Source of the DNA: an uncultured Ruminococcus sp.
GTDB taxonomy: Bacteria; Bacillota; Clostridia; Oscillospirales; Ruminococcaceae
NCBI GenBank assembly: GCA_902786975.1
Contig: CADAES010000019.1
Location: forward strand, 1-64,000
Length of the DNA: 64,000 bases
Reading direction: 5' to 3'
The position numbers were made by a program, and so were the translations under genes. The notes below the pieces were generated by a model that saw nothing but the letters and a program-made list of their open reading frames with translations, did no database searches and was not told where the DNA came from. Of this stretch, positions 7,647-15,757 are shown piece by piece; position 1 is the first letter of the stretch, and every line of letters begins with the position of its first letter.

Positions 7647-8798
7647 TTAAACAGGCTGTTCCTGCTTTGTTTCTTCAAGCACGGTTTCAAGTCCGTTGAC
7701 CGAGACTTTTGAATCGTCAAGCTCGATAACGAGGCATTTTTTGCCGCCGAGGGTCTGAGTTCTGACTTTATCCATACCGTCCTTTGATATATTTACGGTT
7801 ATGCTCGGGACGCTGAGCACAGTCTTTTTATCGACGAGATTCGCACAGGTCAGTTCCCTTTCGCCGAGGGCAGTTTCGTAGACCTTTGGCAGATGCTCGA
7901 GCTTTTGCTGGCTGACGCCCGACTCCCAGAGGATAGAGGAGATATCCTTGCTGTTGACTGTAGGTATCTCAGTCTCATGTGCATTTCTGTCGATGATATC
8001 CTGTATCTTGGTATTGACGCTGTTGATGACTTTAAGGTCAAGCTCGTCGCCGCAGACGTTATTAAGTATCGCATGGAAGGTCGCTTTTTCGCTGACGCCG
8101 CTCATGGAATACTCACAGCCGAGAAGCTCGTCAACTATCGAGGCGTTCGGCTTTTTAGCGTTTTTGGTATAATACAGGACGCCGTTGATATCCGACTGTC
8201 TGTCCGAAAACAGCGGGAACAAAAAGCCGTCTGTCGGCGGGTCAACTATTCTGTCGGCTGTTTCCTTCTTGGCAATAGAATTACTCTGCTCGTCGTAGAT
8301 AAGTCCGTCGATACGAAGATTTACGGGGCAGATCGCTGTTATGAGAAAGTTATAGTTGCTGTCGCTTTCGAGATCGCTGTCGAGGTTTTTATTCTTATTA
8401 ACGACTGCATAGGTACAATGTGCAACAAAGACGGTATAGGTCGAGACGTACTCCATTTTCTCGATGATACGGTCGATATACTTTTTGACCAGCTCCTCGT
8501 CGGTGAGCTTGCTTCTTAGCACCTCATTGAGAAAAAGCTGTGCTCCGCCCTGTAGGTATGCGTCCTTTGGGAAGTGGTACTCCAGCAGATTTTTACCTAT
8601 CGAGCCGGAGAGAATCTTTTTAAGATACGCGACTATCAGCTCGCTCTCGTCCTCGGCGATAAGGTTATTCATCTGGTTGGACATACACTTTATTTTCTTT
8701 TCTGCGTCTATGCAGGCGGTAACGACGTGGTTTATCGTAAAAAATCCGCTGTCCTTATCGAGGTTTCTCTTTATCTCGTTTATTTCTTTTTTATTCAC
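7647..8798 (-). CDS. DUF4317 family protein
   Basis: 383 residues from a GTG at 8796-8798 preceded by GGAGG; longer readings run into the palindromic element upstream. The sequence opens NKKEINEIKRNLDKDSGFF and contains the MSGVSEKATFHAIL segment. Together with the overall length these match DUF4317, a family of soluble Firmicutes proteins of about 380-400 residues with unknown function. No catalytic motif or membrane span is visible. It is transcribed alone from the promoter at 8912-8940. Confidence 0.8.
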   Translation of the reverse strand: MNKKEINEIKRNLDKDSGFFTINHVVTACIDAEKKIKCMSNQMNNLIAEDESELIVAYLKKILSGSIGKNLLEYHFPKDAYLQGGAQLFLNEVLRSKLTDEELVKKYIDRIIEKMEYVSTYTVFVAHCTYAVVNKNKNLDSDLESDSNYNFLITAICPVNLRIDGLIYDEQSNSIAKKETADRIVDPPTDGFLFPLFSDRQSDINGVLYYTKNAKKPNASIVDELLGCEYSMSGVSEKATFHAILNNVCGDELDLKVINSVNTKIQDIIDRNAHETEIPTVNSKDISSILWESGVSQQKLEHLPKVYETALGERELTCANLVDKKTVLSVPSITVNISKDGMDKVRTQTLGGKKCLVIELDDSKVSVNGLETVLEETKQEQPV

Positions 8799-8838
8799 TT
8801 GTTTTTCCTCCACTACTTTTTTCGTTCTGTCACGGCAG

Positions 8839-8911
8839 GGTCGCAGGCAGGCTTTCAGCCTGCGGGCGGAGCGCAGCTCCGCCACGGTCTTCGCAAGAAG
8901 ACCCTGCGACC
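8839..8911. repeat. Four-arm (cloverleaf) palindromic element
   Basis: A closing stem of 8 bp (8839-8846 with 8904-8911) encloses three perfect hairpins: GCAGGCT-TTC-AGCCTGC (8847-8863), GGCGGAGC-GCA-GCTCCGCC (8865-8883) and GTCTTC-GCAA-GAAGAC (8887-8902). Only five bases of the 73 are left unpaired outside the loops. An alternative outer pairing, GCAGGGTC (8835-8842) with GACCCTGC (8900-8907), excludes the first. It begins at the -10 box and fills the DUF4317 leader. It is not a tRNA: there is no T-loop, anticodon loop or CCA. Confidence 0.85.
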
Positions 8912-8940
8912 AGTATACCACATTTCAAGCAGATTTGCAA
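8912..8940 (-). promoter_or_regulatory. Sigma-A promoter of DUF4317
   Basis: Minus-strand TTGCAA (8935-8940), 17 bases, TATACT (8912-8917). The predicted start falls inside the outer arm of the palindromic element. Confidence 0.8.
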
Positions 8941-8981
8941 CAAAAAACAGCCGACAGTTTTCGTGCCGGCTGATGTTTTTA

Positions 8982-10379
8982 TTAAACGGGGTGTACCTTG
9001 CTTGCGGCGTCGGAATGCTTGGAATCAACGCCGTATTTCTTATCCCTGCGAGCCTTGAAGAAATTTGGTGCGACCTTGGGGAACATAGCGTAAGTGAGGA
9101 TATCCTCCTCCTGCTCGGTCCACTCGGCAGCCTCTTTCTTCATAGTTTCAAACTCGGGCTCGAGAAGGTCCGCGGGACGGCAGGTTATCGGCTCCTCGCC
9201 CTTGAGGATCATCTTCTGGAATTCTGGGTCTATCGCAACAGGTGTCTTTCCGTACTCGCCCTTGACAAGTCCCTTAAACTCCTTGGTAACGGTCTTGTAT
9301 CTCTCTCCGGTGATGATATTGAACACAGCCTGCGTTCCTACTATCTGAGATGTCGGAGTTACCAGCGGCGGGAAACCTGAATCCTTGCGGACTCTCGGAA
9401 CTTCCTTGAGCACCTCTTCAAGCTGGTCTGCCTTGCCTGCCTGCTTGAGCTGTGAAAGCAGGTTTGAAAGCATACCGCCCGGCACCTGGTAAAGCAGAGC
9501 CTTTGTGTTTGAAGCAAGCATCGATGGGTCGAGCAAACCGCTGTCTATGTACTTCTTTCTGAGCTTCATAAAATACTCTCTTATCTCGTTGAGCAGAACA
9601 AGGTCAAGCCCGGTATCGTACTCGGTACCCTGGAATGCAGCAACGACAGACTCGGTCGGAGCATGCGATGTTCCGTTGGCAAGAGGTGACATTGCAGTAT
9701 CAACGCCGTCTACTCCGGCCTCGGCAGCCTTCATTATACACATCGAAGCAAGTCCCGAAGTGTAGTGTGTATGAAGCTGAACAGGAATGCTTACCGCTGC
9801 CTTCAGGTCCTTAACAAGAGTTGAAGCCTCGTAAGGTGTGAGCAGTGCAGCCATATCCTTTATGCACAGCGACTTAGCGCCCGCTGCCTCTATTCTCTTT
9901 GCGTAGTCAACATAATACTCGTGGGTGAACACCTCACCTGTCGTATAAGAGATAGCGACCTGTGCGTGACCGCCCTCCTTATTTGCAGCCTTGATAGCTG
10001 TTTCAAGGTTTCTGATATCGTTGAGCGCATCAAATATCCTGATGATGTCTATACCGTTTGCGATGGATTTCTGTACGAAATACTCAACAAGGTCGTCTGC
10101 ATAGTGACGATAGCCGAGCATATTCTGTCCTCTGAACAGCATCTGGAGCTTGGTGTTAGGCATCTCTCTTCTGATTATCCTGAGTCTTTCCCACGGGTCT
10201 TCATTAAGAAATCTTATGCATGAGTCAAACGTTGCGCCGCCCCATACCTCGGCGGAATAAAAGCCCACCTTATCAAGCTCGGGGAGAATATCTATCATAT
10301 CGTTGATGGACATTCTTGTTGCAAGAAGCGACTGATGTGCGTCACGAAGCACAGTTTCGGTAATATTAAGCTTTGCCAT
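8982..10379 (-). CDS. oadA: Oxaloacetate decarboxylase alpha-type / transcarboxylase 5S-type carboxyltransferase subunit
   Basis: 465 residues. The HMGL-like TIM barrel has LRDAHQS (metal ligand Asp13), the carboxylated-lysine motif IKDMAALL (Lys174) and HTHYTSG (His203/His205). The conserved C-terminal PYC_OADA region follows (QVPGGMLSNL). The biotin domain that ends longer OadA or pyruvate carboxylase chains is absent and is supplied by the separate carrier gene upstream. The enzyme transfers carboxyl groups between oxaloacetate/pyruvate and biotin. No gene for the membrane beta subunit of the Na+ pump is nearby, so the protein may serve a soluble carboxyltransferase rather than a Na+-pumping decarboxylase. 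Third gene of a three-gene operon. Confidence 0.88.
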   Translation of the reverse strand: MAKLNITETVLRDAHQSLLATRMSINDMIDILPELDKVGFYSAEVWGGATFDSCIRFLNEDPWERLRIIRREMPNTKLQMLFRGQNMLGYRHYADDLVEYFVQKSIANGIDIIRIFDALNDIRNLETAIKAANKEGGHAQVAISYTTGEVFTHEYYVDYAKRIEAAGAKSLCIKDMAALLTPYEASTLVKDLKAAVSIPVQLHTHYTSGLASMCIMKAAEAGVDGVDTAMSPLANGTSHAPTESVVAAFQGTEYDTGLDLVLLNEIREYFMKLRKKYIDSGLLDPSMLASNTKALLYQVPGGMLSNLLSQLKQAGKADQLEEVLKEVPRVRKDSGFPPLVTPTSQIVGTQAVFNIITGERYKTVTKEFKGLVKGEYGKTPVAIDPEFQKMILKGEEPITCRPADLLEPEFETMKKEAAEWTEQEEDILTYAMFPKVAPNFFKARRDKKYGVDSKHSDAASKVHPV

Positions 10380-10419
10380 TTTACTTTATGTCCTTTCGTA
10401 AATATGTAATGGATATCTA

Positions 10420-10788
10420 TCAGCCGATAACTGCAAGTACCGTACCTGTTTCAACAGCTGAGCCCTTGGTAGTGTTGATGCTGAGGACCTTGCCTGCGCA
10501 CGGTGCGTTAACGTCGTTTTCCATCTTCATAGCCTCGAGCACGCAGATAGCCTGACCGGAAGCTACGGTATCGCCGACAGCGACCTTGATATCAAGGATA
10601 GTTCCCGGCATCGGAGCTGTCACCTTTGTTCCGTCTGCAACAGGTGCTGCTGCGGGTGCTGCCGGTGCTGCTGCGGGAGCCGGTGCTGCGGCTGCTGCGG
10701 GAGCTGCCGAAGGTGCTGCGCCGGCGTCAAGCTCCTCGACTGCAACGTCATATGCCTTACCGTTTACTGTAATATTATATCTTTTCAT
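10420..10788 (-). CDS. Biotin carboxyl carrier protein (biotin/lipoyl domain)
   Basis: 122 residues from the ATG at 10786-10788 (TGGTGG upstream). There is a short N-terminal segment, an Ala/Pro-rich flexible hinge (about 22-52), and a biotinyl domain with the attachment motif EAMKMEN, modified at Lys88. This layout is that of the 1.3S subunit of transcarboxylase and of the gamma/delta carriers of glutaconyl- and methylmalonyl-CoA decarboxylases. It should shuttle carboxybiotin between its two operon partners. Confidence 0.92.
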   Translation of the reverse strand: MKRYNITVNGKAYDVAVEELDAGAAPSAAPAAAAAPAPAAAPAAPAAAPVADGTKVTAPMPGTILDIKVAVGDTVASGQAICVLEAMKMENDVNAPCAGKVLSINTTKGSAVETGTVLAVIG

Positions 10789-10821
10789 TTTTAAAACCAC
10801 CATTCTGTAAAAATTATTGTT

Positions 10822-10846
10822 CAAAAAGGGGGCATCGCCCGTTCAT
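10822..10846. repeat. Short palindromic repeat, related to a copy after lysC
   Basis: GGGGGCATCGCCCG followed by TTCATT lies between the carrier and carboxyltransferase genes. Almost the same string, GGGGCATCGCCCC then GTCATTCA, occurs near 62993-63011. Confidence 0.6.
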
Positions 10847-10854
10847 TCTAAAGA

Positions 10855-12237
10855 TCAGAGCTGGATATTGCTGTGCTTCTTGGGAAGTCTTGTGACTCTC
10901 TTGCCTGCCATTATCTCAACGGCGTCGATAAGTGCGGCACGGATACCGCTGTTCTCGACGATATTGTCAACACAGCCGTTTGCTGCGGCGATAACTGCGG
11001 AAGCATTCTCCTTAGCGTACTTTGCGGCAAGCTCGTTTCTCTTTGCGGTGAGGTCGCTTGCGCCTTTAAGCTCGTCGTGCTCGAGGAACTCGACTGCTGT
11101 TATCGGGTCAAGTGCGCTTATCACAGCGTTCTCGGTAGCAAACACCAGATCTGCATTAGCGCCTCTGCCTGCGAGGGCAACAAACGAAGGTCCGTAAGCC
11201 TTGCCTGTTACAACGGCAAGCTTGATAGTGGTTGCCTCTGCAAATGCGTGGGCGAGCTTAGCCATATCCTTTACAGCGCCCTGGACTTCTGTTGCATCGT
11301 TAGCTTCAAAGCCTGCGGTATCGACAAATGTTATCACAGGAACAGCGAAGGCGTCACAAAAGCGGACAAATCTTGCTATCTTGGAGCAATCGGCACTTGT
11401 CAGCTTGTCGTCAGTCTTGTTCGTTGCGACAACTCCGACAGTTGCTCCGCCAAGTGTTGCAAGAGCTGTATAGGAAGCCTTGCCGTAGTCGGGGTAAAGC
11501 TCAACTGCGCTGTCGGCGTCGAACACGCTCTTAACAGCATCCTCTGCATTATCCGCACCTACGAAGGAAGGCTCATCAAACTCGTACATCGGCACGGGCG
11601 ATAGGTTGTTCTGCGGGAGCTTTGAGATAAGCTCCTTAGCAAGCTCGCAGGCTGCCTTATCGTCATCGCAGACTGCACAAGCTGTACCGTTTTTCGCAGC
11701 ATTCTCGGCAAAGTCCTTGACATCGGCGTTTGCAGCTACATAAAGCTCGCTGTCCTTTGTAACTATCGTAAGGTCAGCGGATTCGGCAAGCATTGCTGCG
11801 CAGCCAGCGCAGGTACCTGCAACTACAGCTATCTGCACAACGACGCCCGAAAGATTGGAGACCTTTGAAAGAAGGTAGCCGTATGCGGTAAGTGCGGCTG
11901 ACGAATCGCTCACATCTGCACCGAAGGAATCATAGATGCCGACAACAGGAACACCCGTCTTAGCGGCAAGGCTGAACACCTTGGATATCTTCTTAGCGTG
12001 AGTTTCTGTCATTGCGCCCTTTCTTACGCTTATATCCTGTGAAAAAGCATATACGGGATTGTTATTCACATATCCGAATGCGGTCACAACTCCCGAAAGG
12101 TCCGAGCCTGTCATCGCATAGGGATCAAGCTCTGTAAATTTTGAGTCGTCAAACAAATATGTAAGCCTTTTTCTTGCCTCGCTCGCTGCATTTGCCGCAG
12201 CCTTTATCTCGGCAAAGGACTTAACTGTTTCAGACAT
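10855..12237 (-). CDS. Carboxyltransferase (acyl-CoA carboxylase beta / MmdA / transcarboxylase 12S type)
   Basis: 460 residues from ATG 12235-12237 (GGAGG upstream). Two crotonase-like carboxyltransferase halves are visible: an N-terminal half with VVGIYDSFGADV and an oxyanion stretch VAGTCAGCAAM, and a C-terminal half with ITFVDTAGF, TGKAYGPSFVALAGRG and ATENAVISALDP. Members move a carboxyl group between biotin and an acyl-CoA such as methylmalonyl-, malonyl- or glutaconyl-CoA. It is shorter than the usual 500-520 residues, and its N-terminal half is divergent. First gene of the operon, so the three products probably form one complex; the acyl-CoA substrate cannot be told from sequence. 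Confidence 0.82.
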   Translation of the reverse strand: MSETVKSFAEIKAAANAASEARKRLTYLFDDSKFTELDPYAMTGSDLSGVVTAFGYVNNNPVYAFSQDISVRKGAMTETHAKKISKVFSLAAKTGVPVVGIYDSFGADVSDSSAALTAYGYLLSKVSNLSGVVVQIAVVAGTCAGCAAMLAESADLTIVTKDSELYVAANADVKDFAENAAKNGTACAVCDDDKAACELAKELISKLPQNNLSPVPMYEFDEPSFVGADNAEDAVKSVFDADSAVELYPDYGKASYTALATLGGATVGVVATNKTDDKLTSADCSKIARFVRFCDAFAVPVITFVDTAGFEANDATEVQGAVKDMAKLAHAFAEATTIKLAVVTGKAYGPSFVALAGRGANADLVFATENAVISALDPITAVEFLEHDELKGASDLTAKRNELAAKYAKENASAVIAAANGCVDNIVENSGIRAALIDAVEIMAGKRVTRLPKKHSNIQL

Positions 12238-12272
12238 ACAACTTCCTCCATTCAAAATAAATATACAAAGAT

Positions 12273-12301
12273 ATTATACTATTTTTTTCGCTGTTTTACA
12301 A
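12273..12301 (-). promoter_or_regulatory. Promoter of the biotin carboxyltransferase operon
   Basis: Minus-strand TTGTAA (12296-12301), 17 bases, TATAAT (12273-12278). Confidence 0.7.
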
Positions 12302-12382
12302 GCATATTTTCATCGGTTAACTTTAATTTTACATTTGGTCGAATAATCTATCACAATATGTTTGATATATTACGCAAAAGGT

Positions 12383-13117
12383 TCACTTGCTCTTGCTGAC
12401 GGCGCTTCGCAGGGCACGCAGTTCATCGGGTTTGAGTTCCCTGTAGTCGCCCGGCTTCAGCATTCCGAGCTTCAGAGGTCCGACAGAGGTTCTTTTCAGT
12501 CTTGCGACTTCGAGCCCGACCGCCTCGCACATTTTTCTTATCTGCCTGTTCCTGCCCTCAAAGATCGTCATCTGGAGCACTACCCTGCCCGGCTTTTTGT
12601 CCAGCACGACGACATTACACTCCTTGGTCATTTTCCCGTCTATCTCCACGCCCGAGGAAAGCTCGACGAGCTGCTGCTCGGTGATATCGGGTCTGACGGT
12701 GACACGGTAGGTCTTTGAGATGTGTCTTGACGGGTGCATTATATCGTTGGCAAAGCCTCCGTCGTTGGTGAACAGGAGCAGTCCCTCCGAGTTCTTATCG
12801 AGTCTTCCTATCGGGTAGACCCTTTCGGGGACGCCTTTGAGCAGCTCGGTAACGCACTTTCTGTCAAGCTCGTCGCTCATCGTAGTAACGTAGCCGCGCG
12901 GCTTATGGAGCATTATATAATAGAGCCTTCTGCGCTTGGGGACAGAGATGTTCTCACCGTTGACGGCGATGATATCCTTGTTTGGCAGAGCCTTGTCACC
13001 GAGTTTGCAGGGCCTTCCGTTCACGGTGACCTTTCCGCTGCTGATAAGCTCCTCGGCTTTGCGCCTCGAGCACATTCCGCTGTCGGCGATTATCTTTTGT
13101 ATCCTTACCTTTTCCAT
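12383..13117 (-). CDS. rluB: rRNA pseudouridine synthase, RsuA/RluB family
   Basis: 244 residues. An N-terminal S4 RNA-binding domain (about 1-60, MEKVRIQKIIADSGMCSRRK) is followed by the RsuA/RluB/E/F catalytic domain with GRLDKNSEGLLLFTNDG; Asp107 is the catalytic residue. It isomerises a specific uridine in rRNA; RluB is the usual Firmicutes member next to scpB (helix 89 of 23S rRNA). It is the last gene of the long operon starting at the M50 protease. Confidence 0.92.
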   Translation of the reverse strand: MEKVRIQKIIADSGMCSRRKAEELISSGKVTVNGRPCKLGDKALPNKDIIAVNGENISVPKRRRLYYIMLHKPRGYVTTMSDELDRKCVTELLKGVPERVYPIGRLDKNSEGLLLFTNDGGFANDIMHPSRHISKTYRVTVRPDITEQQLVELSSGVEIDGKMTKECNVVVLDKKPGRVVLQMTIFEGRNRQIRKMCEAVGLEVARLKRTSVGPLKLGMLKPGDYRELKPDELRALRSAVSKSK

Positions 13118-13158
13118 TGTCTCTCCTTACTGTATGTAACCCGCAAAATGCGGGAGAT

Positions 13159-14334
13159 TCATCTTGAAAACAATCTGACGAGTATCTTTCTTATCTCGCC
13201 GAACGCTTCGCCGCTGTCGGCTGAACAGCGCTTTACGTCACCGGCGGCGGTGATATCGCCTTGTGCTATCATTTCGCCGTTATACCAATACTCAACGCTG
13301 CCGAGCCGTTCGCCCTTACGGACGGGGGCATAGACAAAAGGCGGCAGTTTTACAACTGTTCTGACCTTTTTCTCGCTGCCCTTGACAAGGCTTACACTTA
13401 CGGTCGGCACGCTGCAACCGAGTGTATCACGCTCGGAGCCTACAACGCTGACGCAGATGTCTTTTCGCCCCGCATCGAGAGTACACACGGCGACCTTCGG
13501 GAAACAGCTGTCATACAGCACGCTGTGGTCACGCCAGTCGTTTTTATCGCCAAGCGTCACACAGATTAGCCTCGAGCCGTTTCTTTCACAGCACGAAACA
13601 AGGCATCTTCCGGCCTTATCTGTAAAGCCTGTCTTAACCCCGATAACGCCGTGACAGTTTTTGAGAAGCTTATTTGTATTGGTGAGCCACCTGTCATATG
13701 GCGGGTCGCCGAAGCACAGCTTGACCGACCTTGAAGAGCATATCTTCTCAAAGGTCTTATTTTTCATAGCGTATCTTGTCAGCTTTGCCATATCCGAGGC
13801 TGTCGAATAGTGCTCGTCGGTATAGTCGTCAAGCCCCGACGGGGTGACAAAATGGGTATTGCGAAGCCCGAGCGCCGAAGCTTTGGCGTTCATCAGCTCA
13901 ACAAAGCCGTCCACGCTGCCTGCTATCCTAACCGCTGTGCAATTCGCCGCATCGTTGCCGCTGGGGAGCATCATACCGTAGCACAGGTCACGCAGGGTCA
14001 CCTTGTCGTTCTCTTTCAGTCCCATCGACGAGCCCTCTGTCTTTACGGCGTCGGGATCAACGGTAAAGCTTGCATCGAGGTCTGCGTGTTCGATGGCGAG
14101 TATCGTAGTCATTATCTTTGTCGTGCTCGCCATAGGGAGCTTCTTGTCCGCATTTGCGGCAAAAAGTACATCCCCAGTTTCGGCACTGATGACTATTGCG
14201 CCTTTTGCTGTTATATCGGGTCCGGATCTCTCCGCCGAGCAGATATGTGTACAAAAAATCGTACTCAAAACAGCCGCAGCCAGAACGGACAGCACTCTTG
14301 CGGGAGCAGAGCCTGCCCTTAAAGAAAACTTCAT
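13159..14334 (-). CDS. dacF: D-alanyl-D-alanine carboxypeptidase (peptidase S11, DacF-like)
   Basis: 391 residues with a signal peptide (about 1-34). Penicillin-binding motifs are complete: SxxK as STTK (Ser70, Lys73), SGN (125-127) and KTG (234-236). A C-terminal beta-rich domain of the PBP5 type follows from about residue 280. It trims the terminal D-Ala of peptidoglycan stem peptides outside the membrane. In Bacillales and Clostridia the dacF/dacB-type gene near scpAB is often used in sporulation, which fits gerW next door. The C-terminus is short and basic rather than a clear amphipathic anchor. Confidence 0.93.
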   Translation of the reverse strand: MKFSLRAGSAPARVLSVLAAAVLSTIFCTHICSAERSGPDITAKGAIVISAETGDVLFAANADKKLPMASTTKIMTTILAIEHADLDASFTVDPDAVKTEGSSMGLKENDKVTLRDLCYGMMLPSGNDAANCTAVRIAGSVDGFVELMNAKASALGLRNTHFVTPSGLDDYTDEHYSTASDMAKLTRYAMKNKTFEKICSSRSVKLCFGDPPYDRWLTNTNKLLKNCHGVIGVKTGFTDKAGRCLVSCCERNGSRLICVTLGDKNDWRDHSVLYDSCFPKVAVCTLDAGRKDICVSVVGSERDTLGCSVPTVSVSLVKGSEKKVRTVVKLPPFVYAPVRKGERLGSVEYWYNGEMIAQGDITAAGDVKRCSADSGEAFGEIRKILVRLFSR

Positions 14335-14396
14335 TTCATCACACCTTTACAGTAATCTCAGAAATATTATGTGCAGGTGTGACGGTTCAATTCAGC

Positions 14397-14786
14397 TTAT
14401 TCCTCGGGAGCTTTTTCCTCTTTCTTTTTGTTGAGGAAGGCAGTTACCTTGTCGATTACCTCGGGCACCATATTAACGATAGCGTTGCCCTTGTCGGCAT
14501 TTGCGGTCATCTGAAGCAGCTTGACCTCACCGTTTGAGATAACGATGAACGCCATAGGCTGTATCGAAACTCCGCCGCCGGAGCCGCCGCCGAAGGTATC
14601 CTTGCATTTTGTAGGCAGGTCACTTCCGCCCGACGCAAAGCCGAAGGAGACTTTGGAGATAGGGATTATCGTTGTACCGTCAGCGGTAACGACTTCCTTT
14701 CCTACGATAGTCTGGCAGTCTGCGATCTCACGCAGTTTTGTCATAGCGGTATTGACCAGGCTTTCGATCTTTGTGCTTTCGTTCAT
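14397..14786 (-). CDS. gerW: GerW (YtfJ) family sporulation protein
   Basis: 129 residues from ATG 14784-14786 (AAAGG upstream); an in-frame TTG three codons earlier is too close to that site. Family features: VGKEVVTADGTTIIPISKVSFGFA-type strand pattern, the glycine-rich turn TFGGGSGGG, and a C-terminal NADKGNAIVNMVPEVIDK segment. GerW is found in spore formers and is needed for normal germination in Bacillus; relatives also exist in non-sporulating Firmicutes. It overlaps no neighbour and follows DUF2953 by 5 bases, a conserved pairing. Confidence 0.9.
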   Translation of the reverse strand: MNESTKIESLVNTAMTKLREIADCQTIVGKEVVTADGTTIIPISKVSFGFASGGSDLPTKCKDTFGGGSGGGVSIQPMAFIVISNGEVKLLQMTANADKGNAIVNMVPEVIDKVTAFLNKKKEEKAPEE

Positions 14787-14791
14787 TTTTA

Positions 14792-15703
14792 TCAACCTTT
14801 CTGTGTATTAGAATTGTTCATCTTCTTTTGTTGGAGCTGCTGTCTGCGCTTTTCACGCAGCTGCTTTATCCTGCGCTTTCTTTCACGGCGCTGGCGCAGC
14901 CAGATGCGCAGGAAGTTTATTCCCAGACAGAATACGATGTGTATCATCGTACTCGGTCTGACCTTGACTTTGAGGAATATCTCGCCGTCAGTTATCTTCT
15001 CGTTGAACTTGCAGTGGACGTCAACGTGTTTGAGCTTTACTGTGAATATGCACGACAGCCAGCCGAACAGTCCGAACAGTATGCCCTGCACCTTGCCGTA
15101 CCACATAGCCGCCTCATAGGCGTCCTCTTTTCCGACGGTGACATCGGCCTGGATATTAGTGAACCGTATTTTTTTGAGAAGCTTTTTAAAATACTTCCAG
15201 CCGGTCGGAATAAACGGCTTTATTGCTTTATACTTGTCCTTGAGCTGAGCTATCTTGCCCTTTTTCTCGGTAGTTTCGGTCTCCTTTTTCTCGGGTTTGC
15301 CTTTCTTTTTGGTCTTTTTTGTCCTGACCGTTTCGGACTTTGCGGAAACAGTTTCTTCTTCGGTCTTGGTATCGTCGGTCGTCTCGGTCTTTTTTTCGAC
15401 CTCGGTATCCTGCTGTACCTCCTCGGCTTCCTTTATAAACTGTTCCAGTCCGTTTTCAGAAAGGTCGGGCTGTTCGCCGTCCTGTCCGCCGGTATTTTCA
15501 GCGGTAGCTTGCGGCTCTCCCTTTTTCTTCTTGGGCTTTTTAGGTTTCTTTGGCTTTCTCGGGTAGAAGGTAAAGAAAAGCCATTTGACCTTTATATCTA
15601 CTCCCTGCTTGCTCGCTTTTATTGTCGCACGCACGGAAAAATGGAGCAGTATGACGATAAAAGCTATTATTCCAAGCAGTATATACAAAACTATTATAGT
15701 CAC
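14792..15703 (-). CDS. DUF2953 domain membrane protein
   Basis: 303 residues. A membrane span at about 3-23 is followed by a Lys/Pro- and then Glu/Thr-rich linker (about 50-150). A C-terminal DUF2953 domain contains the repeated pattern IQADVTVGKEDAYEAAMWYG and KHVDVHCKF, then a second hydrophobic stretch and a very basic tail. Its function is unknown; the gene is regularly the neighbour of gerW in Clostridia. The GTG start (15701-15703) lies only three bases after AAGGAG, unusually close, so the true start could be a nearby non-standard codon. Confidence 0.82.
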   Translation of the reverse strand: MTIIVLYILLGIIAFIVILLHFSVRATIKASKQGVDIKVKWLFFTFYPRKPKKPKKPKKKKGEPQATAENTGGQDGEQPDLSENGLEQFIKEAEEVQQDTEVEKKTETTDDTKTEEETVSAKSETVRTKKTKKKGKPEKKETETTEKKGKIAQLKDKYKAIKPFIPTGWKYFKKLLKKIRFTNIQADVTVGKEDAYEAAMWYGKVQGILFGLFGWLSCIFTVKLKHVDVHCKFNEKITDGEIFLKVKVRPSTMIHIVFCLGINFLRIWLRQRRERKRRIKQLREKRRQQLQQKKMNNSNTQKG

Positions 15704-15718
15704 CGGCTCCTTTCTTTT

Positions 15719-15748
15719 AGATGTAAGATGTAAGAGGTAAGATGTAAG
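15719..15748. repeat. Degenerate TAAGATG heptamer run
   Basis: The heptamer-like unit GATGTAA / GGTAAGA occurs four times just upstream of the DUF2953 gene. A similar stretch, in the opposite orientation, lies at 33636-33656 between speA and speD; the shared core is AGAGGTAAGATGTAAGA. Meaning unknown. Confidence 0.5.
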
Positions 15749-15757
15749 AAAACAGGT

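Noticed and set aside
8839..8911. Cloverleaf as a tRNA gene
   Set aside because: No T-loop, D-loop, anticodon loop of seven bases or acceptor/CCA; the arms have 3-4 base loops.
8799..8921. N-terminal extension of the DUF4317 protein reading through the palindromic element
   Set aside because: The GTG at 8798 has a GGAGG site and fits the family; the extension covers the promoter -10 box and the palindrome.
10873..11604. Cys-rich plus-strand reading frame of 243 codons
   Set aside because: It is antisense to the carboxyltransferase gene, whose motifs and start site are clear.
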